A stretch of DNA of 64,000 bases from Paramoeba atlantica (Eukaryota; Discosea). The notes below the pieces were generated by a model. That model made no database searches and was not told where the DNA came from. It saw only the letters and a program-made list of their open reading frames with translations. This document shows, in pieces, positions 7,227 through 17,602 of the stretch. Numbering within the stretch: position 1 is the first letter of the stretch; every line of letters starts with the position of its first letter. A program made the translations under genes and the position numbers. The stretch spans positions 806,001 to 870,000 of the forward strand of contig CDRNVI010000002.1 of assembly GCA_977017575.1 (NCBI GenBank), in the 5' to 3' direction.

Positions 7227-9926
7227 ATGCTCCGTCTTGCGACTATTTTGTGCTCGTTGTGCTTTTTATCCATCGGTTTATTTACCAGAGGTTTCTTGCT
7301 AAGCAGAGAAACTCTCTTAGGATATAATCAATCTAGCCCTTCCGTTCCACGACTTGTGGATCGAGTTGTGATTATTCTGGTAGATGCACTTCGTCCTGAC
7401 TTTATTTTCCCTAATATTCGATCTCATCCCCCTGGGGCTTCAGTTCGTCCTCACTCCCTTTCCTACATTTCCGATGCTCTACGTTCGAAGTCCAACGTCG
7501 CCGGGTTTGCTTTTGTTGCGGACCCGCCCACCACCACAGCCCAGCGACTTAAATCCCTCACGTCCGGAACGTTTCCTACGTTTATTGAGGCCGGTCAGAA
7601 TTTTGATTCTGCTGTGCTCCGCGAAGACAACATCATCGCTCAACTTAAGCAACAGAATATTTCACGTGCGGTTTTGGGGGATGACACTTGGTTGAATTTA
7701 TTCCCCGAACCCATGTGGAATCGCACCCATGTGTATCCCAGTCTGGACGTCTACGATCTGCATACGGTAGATCGCGGAATTCTCTCCCATCTTTATCCAT
7801 TGTTGCAAAATGATCAACATGAATTTGTGGTGGCTCATTTTTTGGGTGTCGATCATGTAGGGCATCGATACGATGCGCGTCATCCAGAAATGTCATCAAA
7901 GTTGGCAGAAATTAATGAGTGTATTGAGAAAACGAGTGCCGTATTACAACAGGGTGAACAGGATTCTCTTTTGCTCGTGTTTGGAGATCATGGTATTACG
8001 GATAGTGGAGATCATGGAGGAGGCAGTGAAGACGAAGTCACTTCCTTTCTCTTTGCTGAATACTTTTTTAATACCAAAACGACGGAAACAGAAGTCCATA
8101 ACTCTATGAAAGGCAAGGATAATTCCGATAGCTCGAGAAATAAGACAGTCACACGTGCTAACAATAATTCTCCTCTTCATGAAAGTACAGCACCAAAGCT
8201 AGAGACATTTCTAAGACAGATGCAACAACAGCGTCATACATATTACGACCCAGAAAACAGAACCTGGGATTATGAGGGTCGCGCGTTGAAGGGCACTGAG
8301 GTGTGTATTAACGGCACTATACCGTATGTGTACCAGGTAGATCTTGTTCCTACACTTGCCATGCTTTTCGGAATTCCTATACCTCAAAATAACATGGGTA
8401 GAATTATTCCAGAAATTTTAGCTTTCCCCATTTTTGCTCAATACACAGATGGCGTTGAAGTACTAGAAAATGCCTATCTGGATAACATCCATCAAGTATC
8501 GGAATGTTTGCGAAATTCTCATCATGCGGATGAGAAGTTAGAGTATTTATCTCAAAAATTATCTAACAATTCTGCTTTGCACGCAGAAAAATATGTTAAG
8601 CAGTCTAAAGATACGGAGTCCCTGTCTTTTTTGTTTGCTTGTGATTCTGCTTTACGAGAGGCATCCAGTCGTCTTCGACTTGAGTGGACTCATTATGATG
8701 AGAACCTGATGATTATAAGTCTTTCTGGGCTTGCAATTTGCTGGGCGGCCTCTTTTTTATGTTTGCTCCAAGTTTTACTACCAGACCATGATTTACGCGA
8801 CATACGAAACGTGAAAAGTGTTCGACTAAAAGGCTTTGCTCACACCATCATACTTGTTTCTCTATTGGTTTTTAAGTGCTTTTCCGCGTTGAGTAGTAGC
8901 CTCATAATAGAAGAATCGGCAGTGGTCTGGGCAGGAATGCAGTTAACATTGGTTGTTCTTGCTGCACACTGTTCTGTCCAAAGGAGTAAGGCGCTTACTG
9001 TTACTTTTGTTGCGCTATACTTGTTGCACTACGGAGTACCCGTGAGAACACACAGTCTGGCGCTGGCATCATCTGTTGTTAAACACGTAGAATACTTTTC
9101 ACCGCTTTTTCTTGCATGCAGCGGATATTTAACTTACTCTTTCTTGCACGACAAACATACCAAATTCTTGAACATTGTATGTGTCTGTATGCTTGGTTGT
9201 TATCGCTATTTCCGCTCCGAACCCGGATGCCAGGTGGCAATACTAAGTTCTAGAACTGCTCTGCTCCTTATAGTGATTTTGTTTTCCTTGTCGTTGCGTA
9301 ATCTTCGTAAAGGCTCGCAAGCCGCGTACGTCATTGTGAGTTCATGCATATATTTCGGAATCTTGGTATCTCAGCCCAAATATATTTTTTCGTACGCGCT
9401 CTACATTGTTTTTTTGAAATCTGTTCGAGAATGGAGCAAAGACTTTAGTGAAGTGAAGTTACGAAAAGATGATAAGAACTTGTTCCTTCTTGCCACTCCA
9501 ATACTCGCAGTCTATGTGAGCCACTATGGACTGTTTTTCGCAACAGGTCACCACACTGTTTTATCTACTTTGGACTGGACGTCTGCATATACAGCCATGG
9601 GGGAGTACAATTGGTACACGGGAATGTTTTTTGTGAGCAGCGAATCTTTTTTGGCTTATTTTGTCGGACCGATAGCAGCGACTGTCTTAGTTAGCGGCGT
9701 TTTTGAGTCATCTTATAGCAAAAAAATAGTGTCTCCATTTAGGATAGTAAGCCAAGTATTGTTGTTCAACTCTCTAGGATCTATATTCGGTGCAGCTCTC
9801 ACAATATGGTTACATCGTAGGCATCTGATGTTATGGGAAATTTTTACACCTTACTACATATACACCGTGATTGGAAATATCATGAGCATCGTCGTGACGC
9901 TTTTCTTCTTTGCGATTACAAGATGA
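7227..9926 (+). CDS. PIGO: GPI ethanolamine phosphate transferase 3 (PIG-O/GPI13)
   Basis: 899 residues from the ATG at 7227; upstream codons in frame lack another ATG. An N-terminal signal anchor (about residues 5-22) precedes the luminal alkaline-phosphatase-like domain: VDALRPDFIF, PPTTTAQRLKSLTSG (the Thr nucleophile region), GDDTWLNLFP, FLGVDHVGHR and FGDHGITDSGDHGGG. These are PIG-O patterns rather than PIG-N or PIG-G. From about residue 490 onward there are at least ten hydrophobic segments, as in the family. The enzyme adds ethanolamine phosphate to the third mannose of the GPI precursor in the ER, the group later joined to protein. Kinetoplastids depend heavily on GPI anchors. Confidence 0.93.
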   Translation: MLRLATILCSLCFLSIGLFTRGFLLSRETLLGYNQSSPSVPRLVDRVVIILVDALRPDFIFPNIRSHPPGASVRPHSLSYISDALRSKSNVAGFAFVADPPTTTAQRLKSLTSGTFPTFIEAGQNFDSAVLREDNIIAQLKQQNISRAVLGDDTWLNLFPEPMWNRTHVYPSLDVYDLHTVDRGILSHLYPLLQNDQHEFVVAHFLGVDHVGHRYDARHPEMSSKLAEINECIEKTSAVLQQGEQDSLLLVFGDHGITDSGDHGGGSEDEVTSFLFAEYFFNTKTTETEVHNSMKGKDNSDSSRNKTVTRANNNSPLHESTAPKLETFLRQMQQQRHTYYDPENRTWDYEGRALKGTEVCINGTIPYVYQVDLVPTLAMLFGIPIPQNNMGRIIPEILAFPIFAQYTDGVEVLENAYLDNIHQVSECLRNSHHADEKLEYLSQKLSNNSALHAEKYVKQSKDTESLSFLFACDSALREASSRLRLEWTHYDENLMIISLSGLAICWAASFLCLLQVLLPDHDLRDIRNVKSVRLKGFAHTIILVSLLVFKCFSALSSSLIIEESAVVWAGMQLTLVVLAAHCSVQRSKALTVTFVALYLLHYGVPVRTHSLALASSVVKHVEYFSPLFLACSGYLTYSFLHDKHTKFLNIVCVCMLGCYRYFRSEPGCQVAILSSRTALLLIVILFSLSLRNLRKGSQAAYVIVSSCIYFGILVSQPKYIFSYALYIVFLKSVREWSKDFSEVKLRKDDKNLFLLATPILAVYVSHYGLFFATGHHTVLSTLDWTSAYTAMGEYNWYTGMFFVSSESFLAYFVGPIAATVLVSGVFESSYSKKIVSPFRIVSQVLLFNSLGSIFGAALTIWLHRRHLMLWEIFTPYYIYTVIGNIMSIVVTLFFFAITR

Positions 9927-10002
9927 AAGATTTTATCTAGACCTCTCCGCAGGATATCTTCTTGTTGATTCTTTGGATATATTTTTATTTCTGGTTTCTA
10001 TA

Positions 10003-10936
10003 CACCCCTGTACAGCTTCATTTACCCCCCCCTACAGGTCTTGTATTTTGTTCGATTTTGGAAATGTTTGGTATAGGACTGTTTTTCGACGCGATCGTCT
10101 CGAATCCGCTGTCCTTTTCATGATTGGAATAAAAAAATTACTAAAATGACCAGACGATTTTTGAGCTTTTTCCATATTTTTGAACTTTTTTATGTTTATA
10201 AAAGTATACAATTTTAATAAAATTAAAAGTATATTAATCGTGTGTAGAGAACGTAAAAATGACGCTAGATAGGTATTCAATATCCAATATGATACCTTTT
10301 CTATCACCAATTGAAGTCTTTTGCAATAGTTTTTAAAAGGATTTCTTAATTCGTCAACATGTTCTCCCGTTTTAATGATGGCATCTTGTAATTCGTGTCT
10401 ATTCTTAGGTTTTATTACTGTTTGGATGTGATAATCCATCCAAGACCACACCTTCTCTACAGGGTTTAAATCAGGGGATAAGGGGGGCCAATCTACTGCT
10501 CCCTTTTTCAGCTTTTAAATGCGAGCCAATGAGTTGGGGCATTATCCAACTGAAGAATTACCCGGCTGTTCTTTCGTAAAGAAGAAACGAAACCGCTTTC
10601 CACCATAGCTTTCCACACATCTTTTAGTTCCTTGTACCGTGCTATGATCAGCGTTCGCCTTTCCGGTGGAATGCGCTGATTTGGGAGAGAGGAAGCCCGA
10701 TATCTTTTGACCATTAAGGAAAAAATGTCAAAAAATGGTTTTTTTTTTAGAGTGGGCAAATGAAAAACGAGTTTTTCGACGAAATTTTTAAACTCTCGGA
10801 AGAAAAAAAGGTCGCTCAAGTGAAAAGGACAGCGGATTCGAGACAATTGTGTCGAAAAACAGTCCCACACCAAATATCTCCAAAGTCGAACAAAATGCAA
10901 GATCTGTGCGGGGGTAAATGAAGCTGGACAGGGGTG
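10003..10936 (-). mobile_element. Tc1/mariner element with about 120-bp terminal inverted repeats, decayed
   Basis: Terminal inverted repeats run from about 10003-10124 and 10815-10936, roughly 85% alike, beginning CACCCCTGTMCAGCTTCATT and flanked by TA on both sides (10001-10002 and 10937-10938), as expected for Tc1/mariner target duplication. The minus strand encodes the C-terminal half of a transposase: ILQLDNAPTHW (second catalytic Asp), then WPPLSPDLNPVEKVW (third acidic residue). A frameshift separates these two motifs near 10500, and the first catalytic Asp region is missing, so the copy is internally shortened and inactive. Confidence 0.85.
10250..10900 (-). pseudogene. Tc1/mariner transposase fragment
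   Basis: Two minus-strand frames carry the end of an IS630-Tc1-mariner transposase. The upstream frame (10508-10900) has an RYKELKDVWKAMVESGFV segment and LQLDNAPTHW. The downstream frame (10250-10507) has WPPLSPDLNPVEKVWSWMDY followed by a helical tail. A one-base shift after LAFKS breaks the reading. The N-terminal helix-turn-helix region is absent. Codon use is unlike the neighbouring genes, with many runs of A/T. Confidence 0.8.
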
Positions 10937-10961
10937 TATCTACAGTAAGTTGGTTTCTACC

Positions 10962-11312
10962 TACTGCCCTCCCACTTAAACGCAGCCGGGTTTTGGCCGA
11001 AAATTGCGCGCAAGTAGCCGGGTCAAAAATAACACAAGGGGGAAATTAAGCTGAAGGTGGAGAGAGAAACATACAGTAGTGGAAAAAACCAAAGAATTAA
11101 AGAAAAAAATCAGAGAATGAAAGAAAGCTAACCAGAGTGTAATGAGTCGATCAATAGGAAATCGTGCATGCGATAAAAAAAAATAAGCGATATAAACGAT
11201 AAAAAAAATCCTCTAAATAAATCGCCCCGCTTCGCGTGCGGTTTTGGTCGTGCCTCAAAATTGTGCTTAAGTAGTCTTATCAAACGGTTGCGCATAAGTG
11301 GGGGGGGCAGTA
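10962..11312. mobile_element. Miniature inverted-repeat element, C-run family, copy 1
   Basis: 351 bp. The left end TACTGCCCTCCCACTTAAAC and the right end (reverse strand) TACTGCCCCCCCCACTTATG match over about 27 bases, with TA at both outer edges. Subterminal CGCAGCCG/CGCAACCG and a TTTTGGCCG / TTTTGGTCG motif also recur in inverted order. No coding capacity. Ends match the TACTG-C(run)-ACTTATA pattern shared by other elements near 18, 40, 42 and 47.8 kb. Confidence 0.7.
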
Positions 11313-11426
11313 TGTAACTGATATTTCATTTGTGATTCCGTATATTTTACGAAACTTTAATTGTGAAGATTTATTACTACAATAGTAGTATCTTTTGTAT
11401 TTCAATTTGGAAATCTTACTATCCAC

Positions 11427-12359
11427 ATGCCTGCAGCTGAGAAAAGAATTAAGTCACCCGACGACTTAACACATTTTCTACATTGCGAAACTCGTCAAGA
11501 GTTGCTTCGGTTTATTGAGGAACTAGCCACCAGTGTCCGGGGACTTCAAAGAACCGAAGTAGCCGTTCCAAAGCCAGAATCTTTGGCCCAGCGCATAATA
11601 GACATGCTGCGAATCCTTCAAAAATGGGTTGTAGATATACCTCTACAAAGCAGCAGCACTCAACGATACGGAAATAGGGCGTTTCGAGATTGGTATGCCC
11701 GGTTGCGAGAGCAGTGCAACAGTCTGGTACACGAGATGCTTTCAGAAGACTCGACTACGTTGTTATATCTAGACGAAATAGTGAGTTACCTGTTGGATGC
11801 TTTTGGAAATGCCACCAGATTGGATTACGGTACGGGTCATGAACTTCATTTTCTCGTCTTCCTGTATTGTCTCCACAAAATTGGGCTTATCTCCAAAGAT
11901 GCATTTCGTGGCATTACAATGTATGTGTTTTGGGAATACATAGCTCTGGTACGTGCCTTGCAATCTCGATATCATCTCGAACCTGCAGGTTCACACGGAG
12001 TTTGGGGGCTCGACGATTTTCACCATCTTCCATTTATTTTTGGTTCCTCACAGCTTATAACATCTGCACAGACAAATTCGTATCCCCCTTCGGTAATCAC
12101 AGACACTTCACTAATACAAAGTCGGCGAGCAGAAAATTTTTACTTCGACGCTGTCGCATGGGTCTTGGATAATAAACGGGGTCCATTTCATGAGCATAGC
12201 TCGATGTTGTATAGCATCAGCGGAATGAACAGCTGGGAGAAAATATTTGAAGGCATGTCACGCATGTATGATGGAGAAGTATTGGGAAAATTCCCTATTA
12301 TGCAACACTTTTTGTTTGGGACACTTTGTCCATACGACGGTTCCCACGAGGCTTTATGA
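11427..12359 (+). CDS. PTPA: Serine/threonine protein phosphatase 2A activator (PTPA)
   Basis: 310 residues, full family length. Diagnostic stretches are YGNRAFRDWYARL, DAFGNATRLDYGTGHELHF, LEPAGSHGVWGLDDFHHLPF, IFGSSQL, GPFHEHSSMLYSISGMNSW and GKFPIMQHFLFG. PTPA is an ATP-dependent chaperone/prolyl-isomerase-like factor that activates the PP2A catalytic subunit in cytosol and nucleus. The start at 11427 gives a short charged leader before the conserved core. The gene sits alone between two transposon tracts and looks intact. Confidence 0.95.
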   Translation: MPAAEKRIKSPDDLTHFLHCETRQELLRFIEELATSVRGLQRTEVAVPKPESLAQRIIDMLRILQKWVVDIPLQSSSTQRYGNRAFRDWYARLREQCNSLVHEMLSEDSTTLLYLDEIVSYLLDAFGNATRLDYGTGHELHFLVFLYCLHKIGLISKDAFRGITMYVFWEYIALVRALQSRYHLEPAGSHGVWGLDDFHHLPFIFGSSQLITSAQTNSYPPSVITDTSLIQSRRAENFYFDAVAWVLDNKRGPFHEHSSMLYSISGMNSWEKIFEGMSRMYDGEVLGKFPIMQHFLFGTLCPYDGSHEAL

Positions 12360-12981
12360 TAACAAAAAAAACATACATGTGAACGTATGGATCAAAGTAA
12401 GGAGAGGCGTCACCTATAACGCACCCCTAAAAGGAGTACTGCTAGCTCAACGTATTTTCAGTTCAACGCATCTTATTGAGTACGTTATTGAGTGTGTATA
12501 GTTTTAGGTGAAGTTCAGGAACCACAGTATCTTTCGCTAACAGTCAGACCTCTCGAAACTACCCCCTCAACTGCGCCACATTATCAATGGCACCGATCTT
12601 ACGCTACTGTTGCCTTGAAACAAAGATGACCTGTACTATTGCTTGTAGCTGAATGCGTCTGTAGCTCCATGCATGTTTGTAACTGTATGACGTCGTGGTT
12701 TTTGTAAAAAAAAAGTAAAATATCTGCCCTAAAAATACTTCTTGTGGCATGCTTTTTCGTTTTATAGACACCTCCCTGAACACGGGCGCCCTCAGTGTGA
12801 AAGGAATTCATACCTAATTTATCATATCCGGGGAATACATATCGGGGGAATCACATCGGGGTATGTATTATTGTGTGGGATCTACAGTCCCATTTCGAAT
12901 CCTTGCAACAAACTTTTAGAAAGCATAAAATGAGCTTTTTAGATGCGGTTTTTTCTAGGTTTCTCGTATTCTTATAAGGTA
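12360..12981. other. Intergenic spacer downstream of PTPA
   Basis: About 620 bases with short T and A runs and a GGGG-spaced stretch near 12828-12862. I see no gene, RNA or clear inverted repeat in it. Confidence 0.35.
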
Positions 12982-15415
12982 TAGTGCAAAATTACGCAAA
13001 GCTTTTGGTTTTTACGCATCACGTGCTTATTCCATTAATAATACGTAATTTAGCTCTGCTTTGCTGCTTAATCACATTTTTTTATAGATTTTTTTTCATT
13101 TTAGCCAACCTTCCACCTCCTGAGTATTAGCTTTAAGCTGGATAGTGAGTCGGATTTCTCGACTAGGGGATCATCGGAACATTCTTGCTCAAGCGAAACT
13201 GAAGGAACATTTGCTACTTCAGACATCACCACGGGCTCAGAGGGTGATGATTCTGATTGGGACCCGGACGATGAAGTTTCTTGCTCGTCCGGTTATAAAC
13301 GGTTTAGCACCGACCAAAGTGACACCAGTGAAGATGTATCATCTCTCATTACCGGCTGGTCCTAAGAAACTGCTCAGGCCGGTCAAAATCCTCCATCACC
13401 GCCTCGTTCCACGTCTGATTCCGCTTCTGGTCTCAAGGTGCACCCTGTTATCTACGAAGGACAGCTTATGGATCTGTTAGAGGGAACGGCCACAGAATAC
13501 GAAGTCACTGACGAGATTATCGCAGAAACCAAAAACGAGATGGTTTTGGAGGAAATTATTAGTGTTGAGCCCATTGAGCTCTCTAACCCCTTGCCCGGAA
13601 TCGAGCATTATGAGCGTGAGATTGACAGCCTGGAAAGTAACCTCTCTTTAAAAAATACAAGCATCCAAACACTTCGGCGAAAGCAGCAGAACCTCAAAGC
13701 TCAGGTAAAAAGGTTAAAGAGCAAAGTAGACGAGAAAAGTACGCTTTTGAGTGATGCGAGTAAGCGCGAGCGTGAGCTGACAATAGAACTGACTCTTTTA
13801 AAAGGAGAATTAAATAAAAGTAACGAGCTCTGTGAATATTATAAAGAACAGTGCGAAATTCTAAAAAAGGACGAGACCAGATTGATACTTTCTATAGCTC
13901 GTCCAAGGGAGGAGAACTTTTTATTCAGGGAAAATGAAGGGGGAGGAGAAGCGACGAAAAAAGTAGGTCGTCCGAAGAGCCAACGGAAAAGAAATCGGAG
14001 AGGTCTACCGCGTATCTGGTTTGGAAAAGGTGGTTTGACAGAAACAGGTATCATCACCGTCAAAATTCTTTACAGAACAGGGATGTTTACTCAAGCTGAT
14101 TTGTGTCATATGCTTTCGCTGACTCGCAGCACGTGTAGCAGAATCTTACAACGTCCAGAAGGTGACGCGCGAATGAATCAGCTTTCATCTACACGAAACA
14201 CTTTGCAGAGTTGGTCAGGGTATCAGAATGCCAAAGACTACCCAAAGTTTTGGCTGTTACCTCAACTCAAAGAACTCTTACCAATCTTCGTTGTACCATG
14301 ATGGAACTCAGCACAGTGCCTTTGTTAGTTTCTAGACGAAGAATGAGAGCTCTACTTTACTATCATGGATATCGTTTCCGCTCTAAGGAACACACACTTC
14401 ATTTAACGGAGGCTAAGCGCAAGGCTCGTGTGGACTTTTGTCATGCCATGCTAAAAGAAAATAACATGTCCAATGACACATTTTTCAGTCATCTAGTTTT
14501 CACGGATGAGGTGAATGTTCACGCTGGTGACCTATCACGCGGGGCTTGGCAGAGTCCTGAAGATAGAGTTCCAAAAGGCCGTTCCCATCATCCAACAAAG
14601 GTTATGCTATGATGGGCTATTGACGCTGAAGGCCGGGTAATTTATCATTGGTGTGATGACTTCCGTCGGTTCTACGCTGATGAAAATATCCGTCGTACGG
14701 TGTTTAACGAAATTGGTGAAATGCCACTTCAAAATAAGCAAATTGGGTCAGTACATTACAGAAAGCAAATCCTCGAGGCAAATATTCTCGTTCACAGCCA
14801 TCAGCAATACTTGTTGATGACGGTGCACCTCCCCATACTGCAAAACGAACAACTGAATGGTGGTCGACGTACGTAGGCTCAGAAAGTGTTGAGGCGCCTC
14901 TCCGACAATATCACTCTTCGTTCGATGAGAAAAAAGTACTTCCAAAATGGCCAGCGGATTCTCCCGACCTAAATCCAATAGAGAATCTGTGGAGAAAAAT
15001 AAAAATCGAAAAGAATAAGAGAAATCCATCAACCGTTTCTCAAATTAAAGCGGTATGTGAAGAGTATTTGGAGTCGGAATCATGCGTAGGTTATTGTCAG
15101 TTACTTCATGCATCATTCAAAAAAAGGTTAGAGCTCTGCATTCGGAAAGAAGGTAAAAAAATTCCTTACTAGACGCTTGTTGATGAAAATTTGAAAATTT
15201 GGGGTGGAAAAAATACGATAGATCTTTCTGTCAACTCATCAATCGTTTTTCAAATGCGTTCTGCCTTAGTGGGCAATTATGTAGTGTCGTTCGTAAATTT
15301 TTTACAGGAGATTTTCGACAAAAATTGGGTTCTAAAATTACTTCCCGCCCAACATTTTGACTCAAAAGCAAATTGAAAAATCCTAAAACTGTTTCAACAA
15401 ACTAATTTTGCACTA
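12982..15415 (+). mobile_element. Tc1/mariner element, 2.4 kb, decayed
   Basis: The 13-bp inverted ends TAGTGCAAAATTA lie at 12982-12994 and 15403-15415, including the TA target dinucleotide. Between them the + strand encodes a broken Tc1-type transposase (13144-15171). About 230 bases of non-coding sequence follow the transposase before the right end. No longer inverted repeat is evident beyond the 13 bases. Confidence 0.8.
13144..15171 (+). pseudogene. Tc1-type transposase with acidic and coiled-coil N-terminal extension
   Basis: Reading across at least three interruptions: an acidic, Ser-rich leader (13144-13362, ending in a stop), a coiled coil (about 13590-13870), a basic GRPKSQRKRNRR segment, a helix-turn-helix (FTQADLCHMLSLTRSTCSRIL), then RRRMRALLYYHGYRFRSK, the first catalytic Asp in FTDEVNVHAG (about 14500), the second in LVDDGAPPHTAKRT (about 14815), and WPADSPDLNPIENLW with the catalytic Glu (about 14950). 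Frameshifts occur near 14280 and 14745, and a stop near 14612. The order is that of IS630/Tc1 transposases, but the 250-residue leader is unusual for them. Confidence 0.85.
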
Positions 15416-15711
15416 AAGTCCTGACCCTAAATGATGCGTTTCCACCACTTATTTTTTCAGACGCACCCCCTCTCCACTAAACTTTCCACGCGTATTCTCA
15501 AAGAGCCATTCCTTTTCCTCGGTGGTAAGATCATAGTTTTCCCGATCATCCTGGGTTAAAATCACAAGGGCCTTCAACCGCAACATCCTCCCCCACATCG
15601 TTGCTTTCGTCAAGTCAAAATATATAATATTCATTAAGAAAATTTTAATACGCATAAATATATACCCATGTAATATAAGTGACAAATATTCGCATTCTGC
15701 AGTGAAACCTC

Positions 15712-16623
15712 ATGAGGCAGAAAGTCTCTTTTGTGCGATGCATTAAGCCTTTGCGCGACCTCAATGAATGGATTTCTAAAGGTTGTGATGGAGGTCCAAC
15801 GGAAATAGACAAAGCTTCTTTAGAAAGATTGATCAAAGAATCTGAGCCTTACTTGTACAGTCCGGAGTACAACTTGCCTTGGAATACCTTAGAAAACTTT
15901 TGCAGAATAAGGTCAGTGACACCAGAAGCGGTCCGAGTTATGCGACGTCTTACAGTGAAAATGGCACTGCGATCTCAAGAACGACACCCATCACATTACG
16001 GAAATGCACATCGCATCTCACAAAAGAACTGTCACACTCTTCTACGCTTCCTAGCCTATGCGATGGAAACAGACAAGGAATCTGGACAACTATCTGTCGG
16101 TTTTTTGAATGAATTTCAGTGTGTGTTGCACTACATTGAAAGTTATGCCAGTAGTGTAACTCATCTACTCTCTTCTGTAGCAAATGAAAGCGTCAGAAAA
16201 AGACAAAGAATATTTGTTCCGTTTCGAAAATCTCTCTCGAACCACCATTTTCCACTTGGGAGTGTTCCGCAGACTGTGCACTCGGAACGAAAGGCAAAGT
16301 TCATTTTGCGAGATAATGTCTCCAGTAGGAATCTTTTATGGCAGTTAAATCAGTTTTCGGAAACGTTACTAACGGTGACAGGAGTTAAATATCCAGTAGA
16401 GAGAGACGTTTCGTTTTTTCAATCCTTATTTCGGGTCTTATGTCTTATAGTTCAATGCCTTGATCACCGTTCCAAGAAGTGTACTTATAAACAGCTTATG
16501 AATGTAGCCTCACATGATCTACGCACTTGCTTATTTTGTCTGCGACGAAGAGAACATGAGTGGGATAGCATCTCAGAAGTATCTTTATTAAGCGGTTTAC
16601 TGGTCCACGTGCTAGACGCTTGA
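15712..16623 (+). CDS. Hypothetical protein, 303 residues
   Basis: No family recognised. Predicted largely helical and soluble, with Cys-rich ends (CIKPLRDLNEW near the start, CLFCLRRREHEW near the end) and no membrane segment or signal peptide. Amino-acid mix and codon use look like a real gene, and it sits on the same strand as all others, between a dead Tc1 element (ending 15415) and a repeat-rich tract. The spacer just upstream contains a minus-strand open frame (15449-15685) that I do not accept as a gene. Confidence 0.7.
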   Translation: MRQKVSFVRCIKPLRDLNEWISKGCDGGPTEIDKASLERLIKESEPYLYSPEYNLPWNTLENFCRIRSVTPEAVRVMRRLTVKMALRSQERHPSHYGNAHRISQKNCHTLLRFLAYAMETDKESGQLSVGFLNEFQCVLHYIESYASSVTHLLSSVANESVRKRQRIFVPFRKSLSNHHFPLGSVPQTVHSERKAKFILRDNVSSRNLLWQLNQFSETLLTVTGVKYPVERDVSFFQSLFRVLCLIVQCLDHRSKKCTYKQLMNVASHDLRTCLFCLRRREHEWDSISEVSLLSGLLVHVLDA

Positions 16624-17602
16624 AAGCAGTTTCGGCACATTATTAGGCTCACTCAATGTAGCCTTGTACTAATCCAATTTCGAACGAGTGAGTATCCCCA
16701 TCCGAAATTTAATGGCAACGTTTCTCTAGTACCTGTATTGCTACCTGCACTCCGATGCGGGATTTTTGTTGTGACGAAAGGTTCTTTTTATCGAGTACCC
16801 GAAGTGTCGTACATTTCCACTACAAACGTGTATAAACTACTGTATAAAGTAGTGGTATCTCTGCAAGGAGAAAGCATTGAGGTTTTAGAGTTTCGATTGA
16901 AAATTGTGGTTTCATGAGAATGGTAAAGGGGGCCCTGATATCCTGTCCGTCCCATGATCCCCCCTATGGAAATCTTAGTTACTTCATGCGTTTTTTGTCC
17001 ATTTTGGTCGAGAGCCCATAAATGACGAACAAAAAAATACGAAGCGTGTTCGCCTTTAAGCTCCGATGCTATTTTTAAACGTTTTGGAACCGGATTAATG
17101 TATATCAAGGCCTTCCTATCACTGGTTCCGCTTTGTACATACCCCTCTAGAGTGGTCTTGTTTTTGTCCTCACTCATAGCCTCTCAAAATTCTTTTGAGA
17201 AAAGGTCTTTTAAAAGTAGACTTTTTTCAGCTTTTCATTTTTAGCGTTCAAATCGAGTTGCACACTAACATGAGAAGTCGGTGCCGCATTCTTATTTTTC
17301 AAGCTGTGTTCTCATTTTCCCGTTTAAGTCATTTACATTTTTAAGTAAATTTTAGTTATGTTCCGGTTTAATGTACCTAGAACCTATAAAGGGGGGAGGG
17401 GTCGAGGCTATTATAAACGGGTGGGTACAGTACTATACGTGGCTGAAGTACAGTTGTAGTGAGTACCACGAATGCCTACCCCTGCATATTTACGCCCTTC
17501 ATTAAGACTTTCTCAAAGAGTTTTATGTGGGTACGCCGCGAAGCGGCGCGAAATTTTTTTTTCATTTTTTATTACGCGGTAACGTTCTATACCTGGTAGT
17601 TA
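16624..17602. other. Repeat-rich spacer with an antisense open frame
   Basis: Contains a 130-codon minus-strand frame (16788-17177) with protein-like composition but no recognised family, and the solitary element end at 17380-17432. It also contains a GC-rich palindrome GCCGCGAAGCGGC near 17533, which recurs near 41998. Probably degraded transposon DNA. Confidence 0.4.
17380..17432 (-). repeat. Solitary end of the C-run element seen at 39980-40290
   Basis: This 53-base stretch matches the left end of the element at 39980 in reverse orientation almost base for base, from GAACCTATAAAGG to GGGTACAGTA. No matching second end is found nearby, so it is a solo or truncated copy. Confidence 0.7.

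Noticed and set aside
15449-15685. Minus-strand 78-codon frame between the Tc1 element and the gene at 15712
   Set aside because: The C-terminal part looks protein-like, but the start is low-complexity, it overlaps the likely leader of the + strand gene, and no family is recognised.
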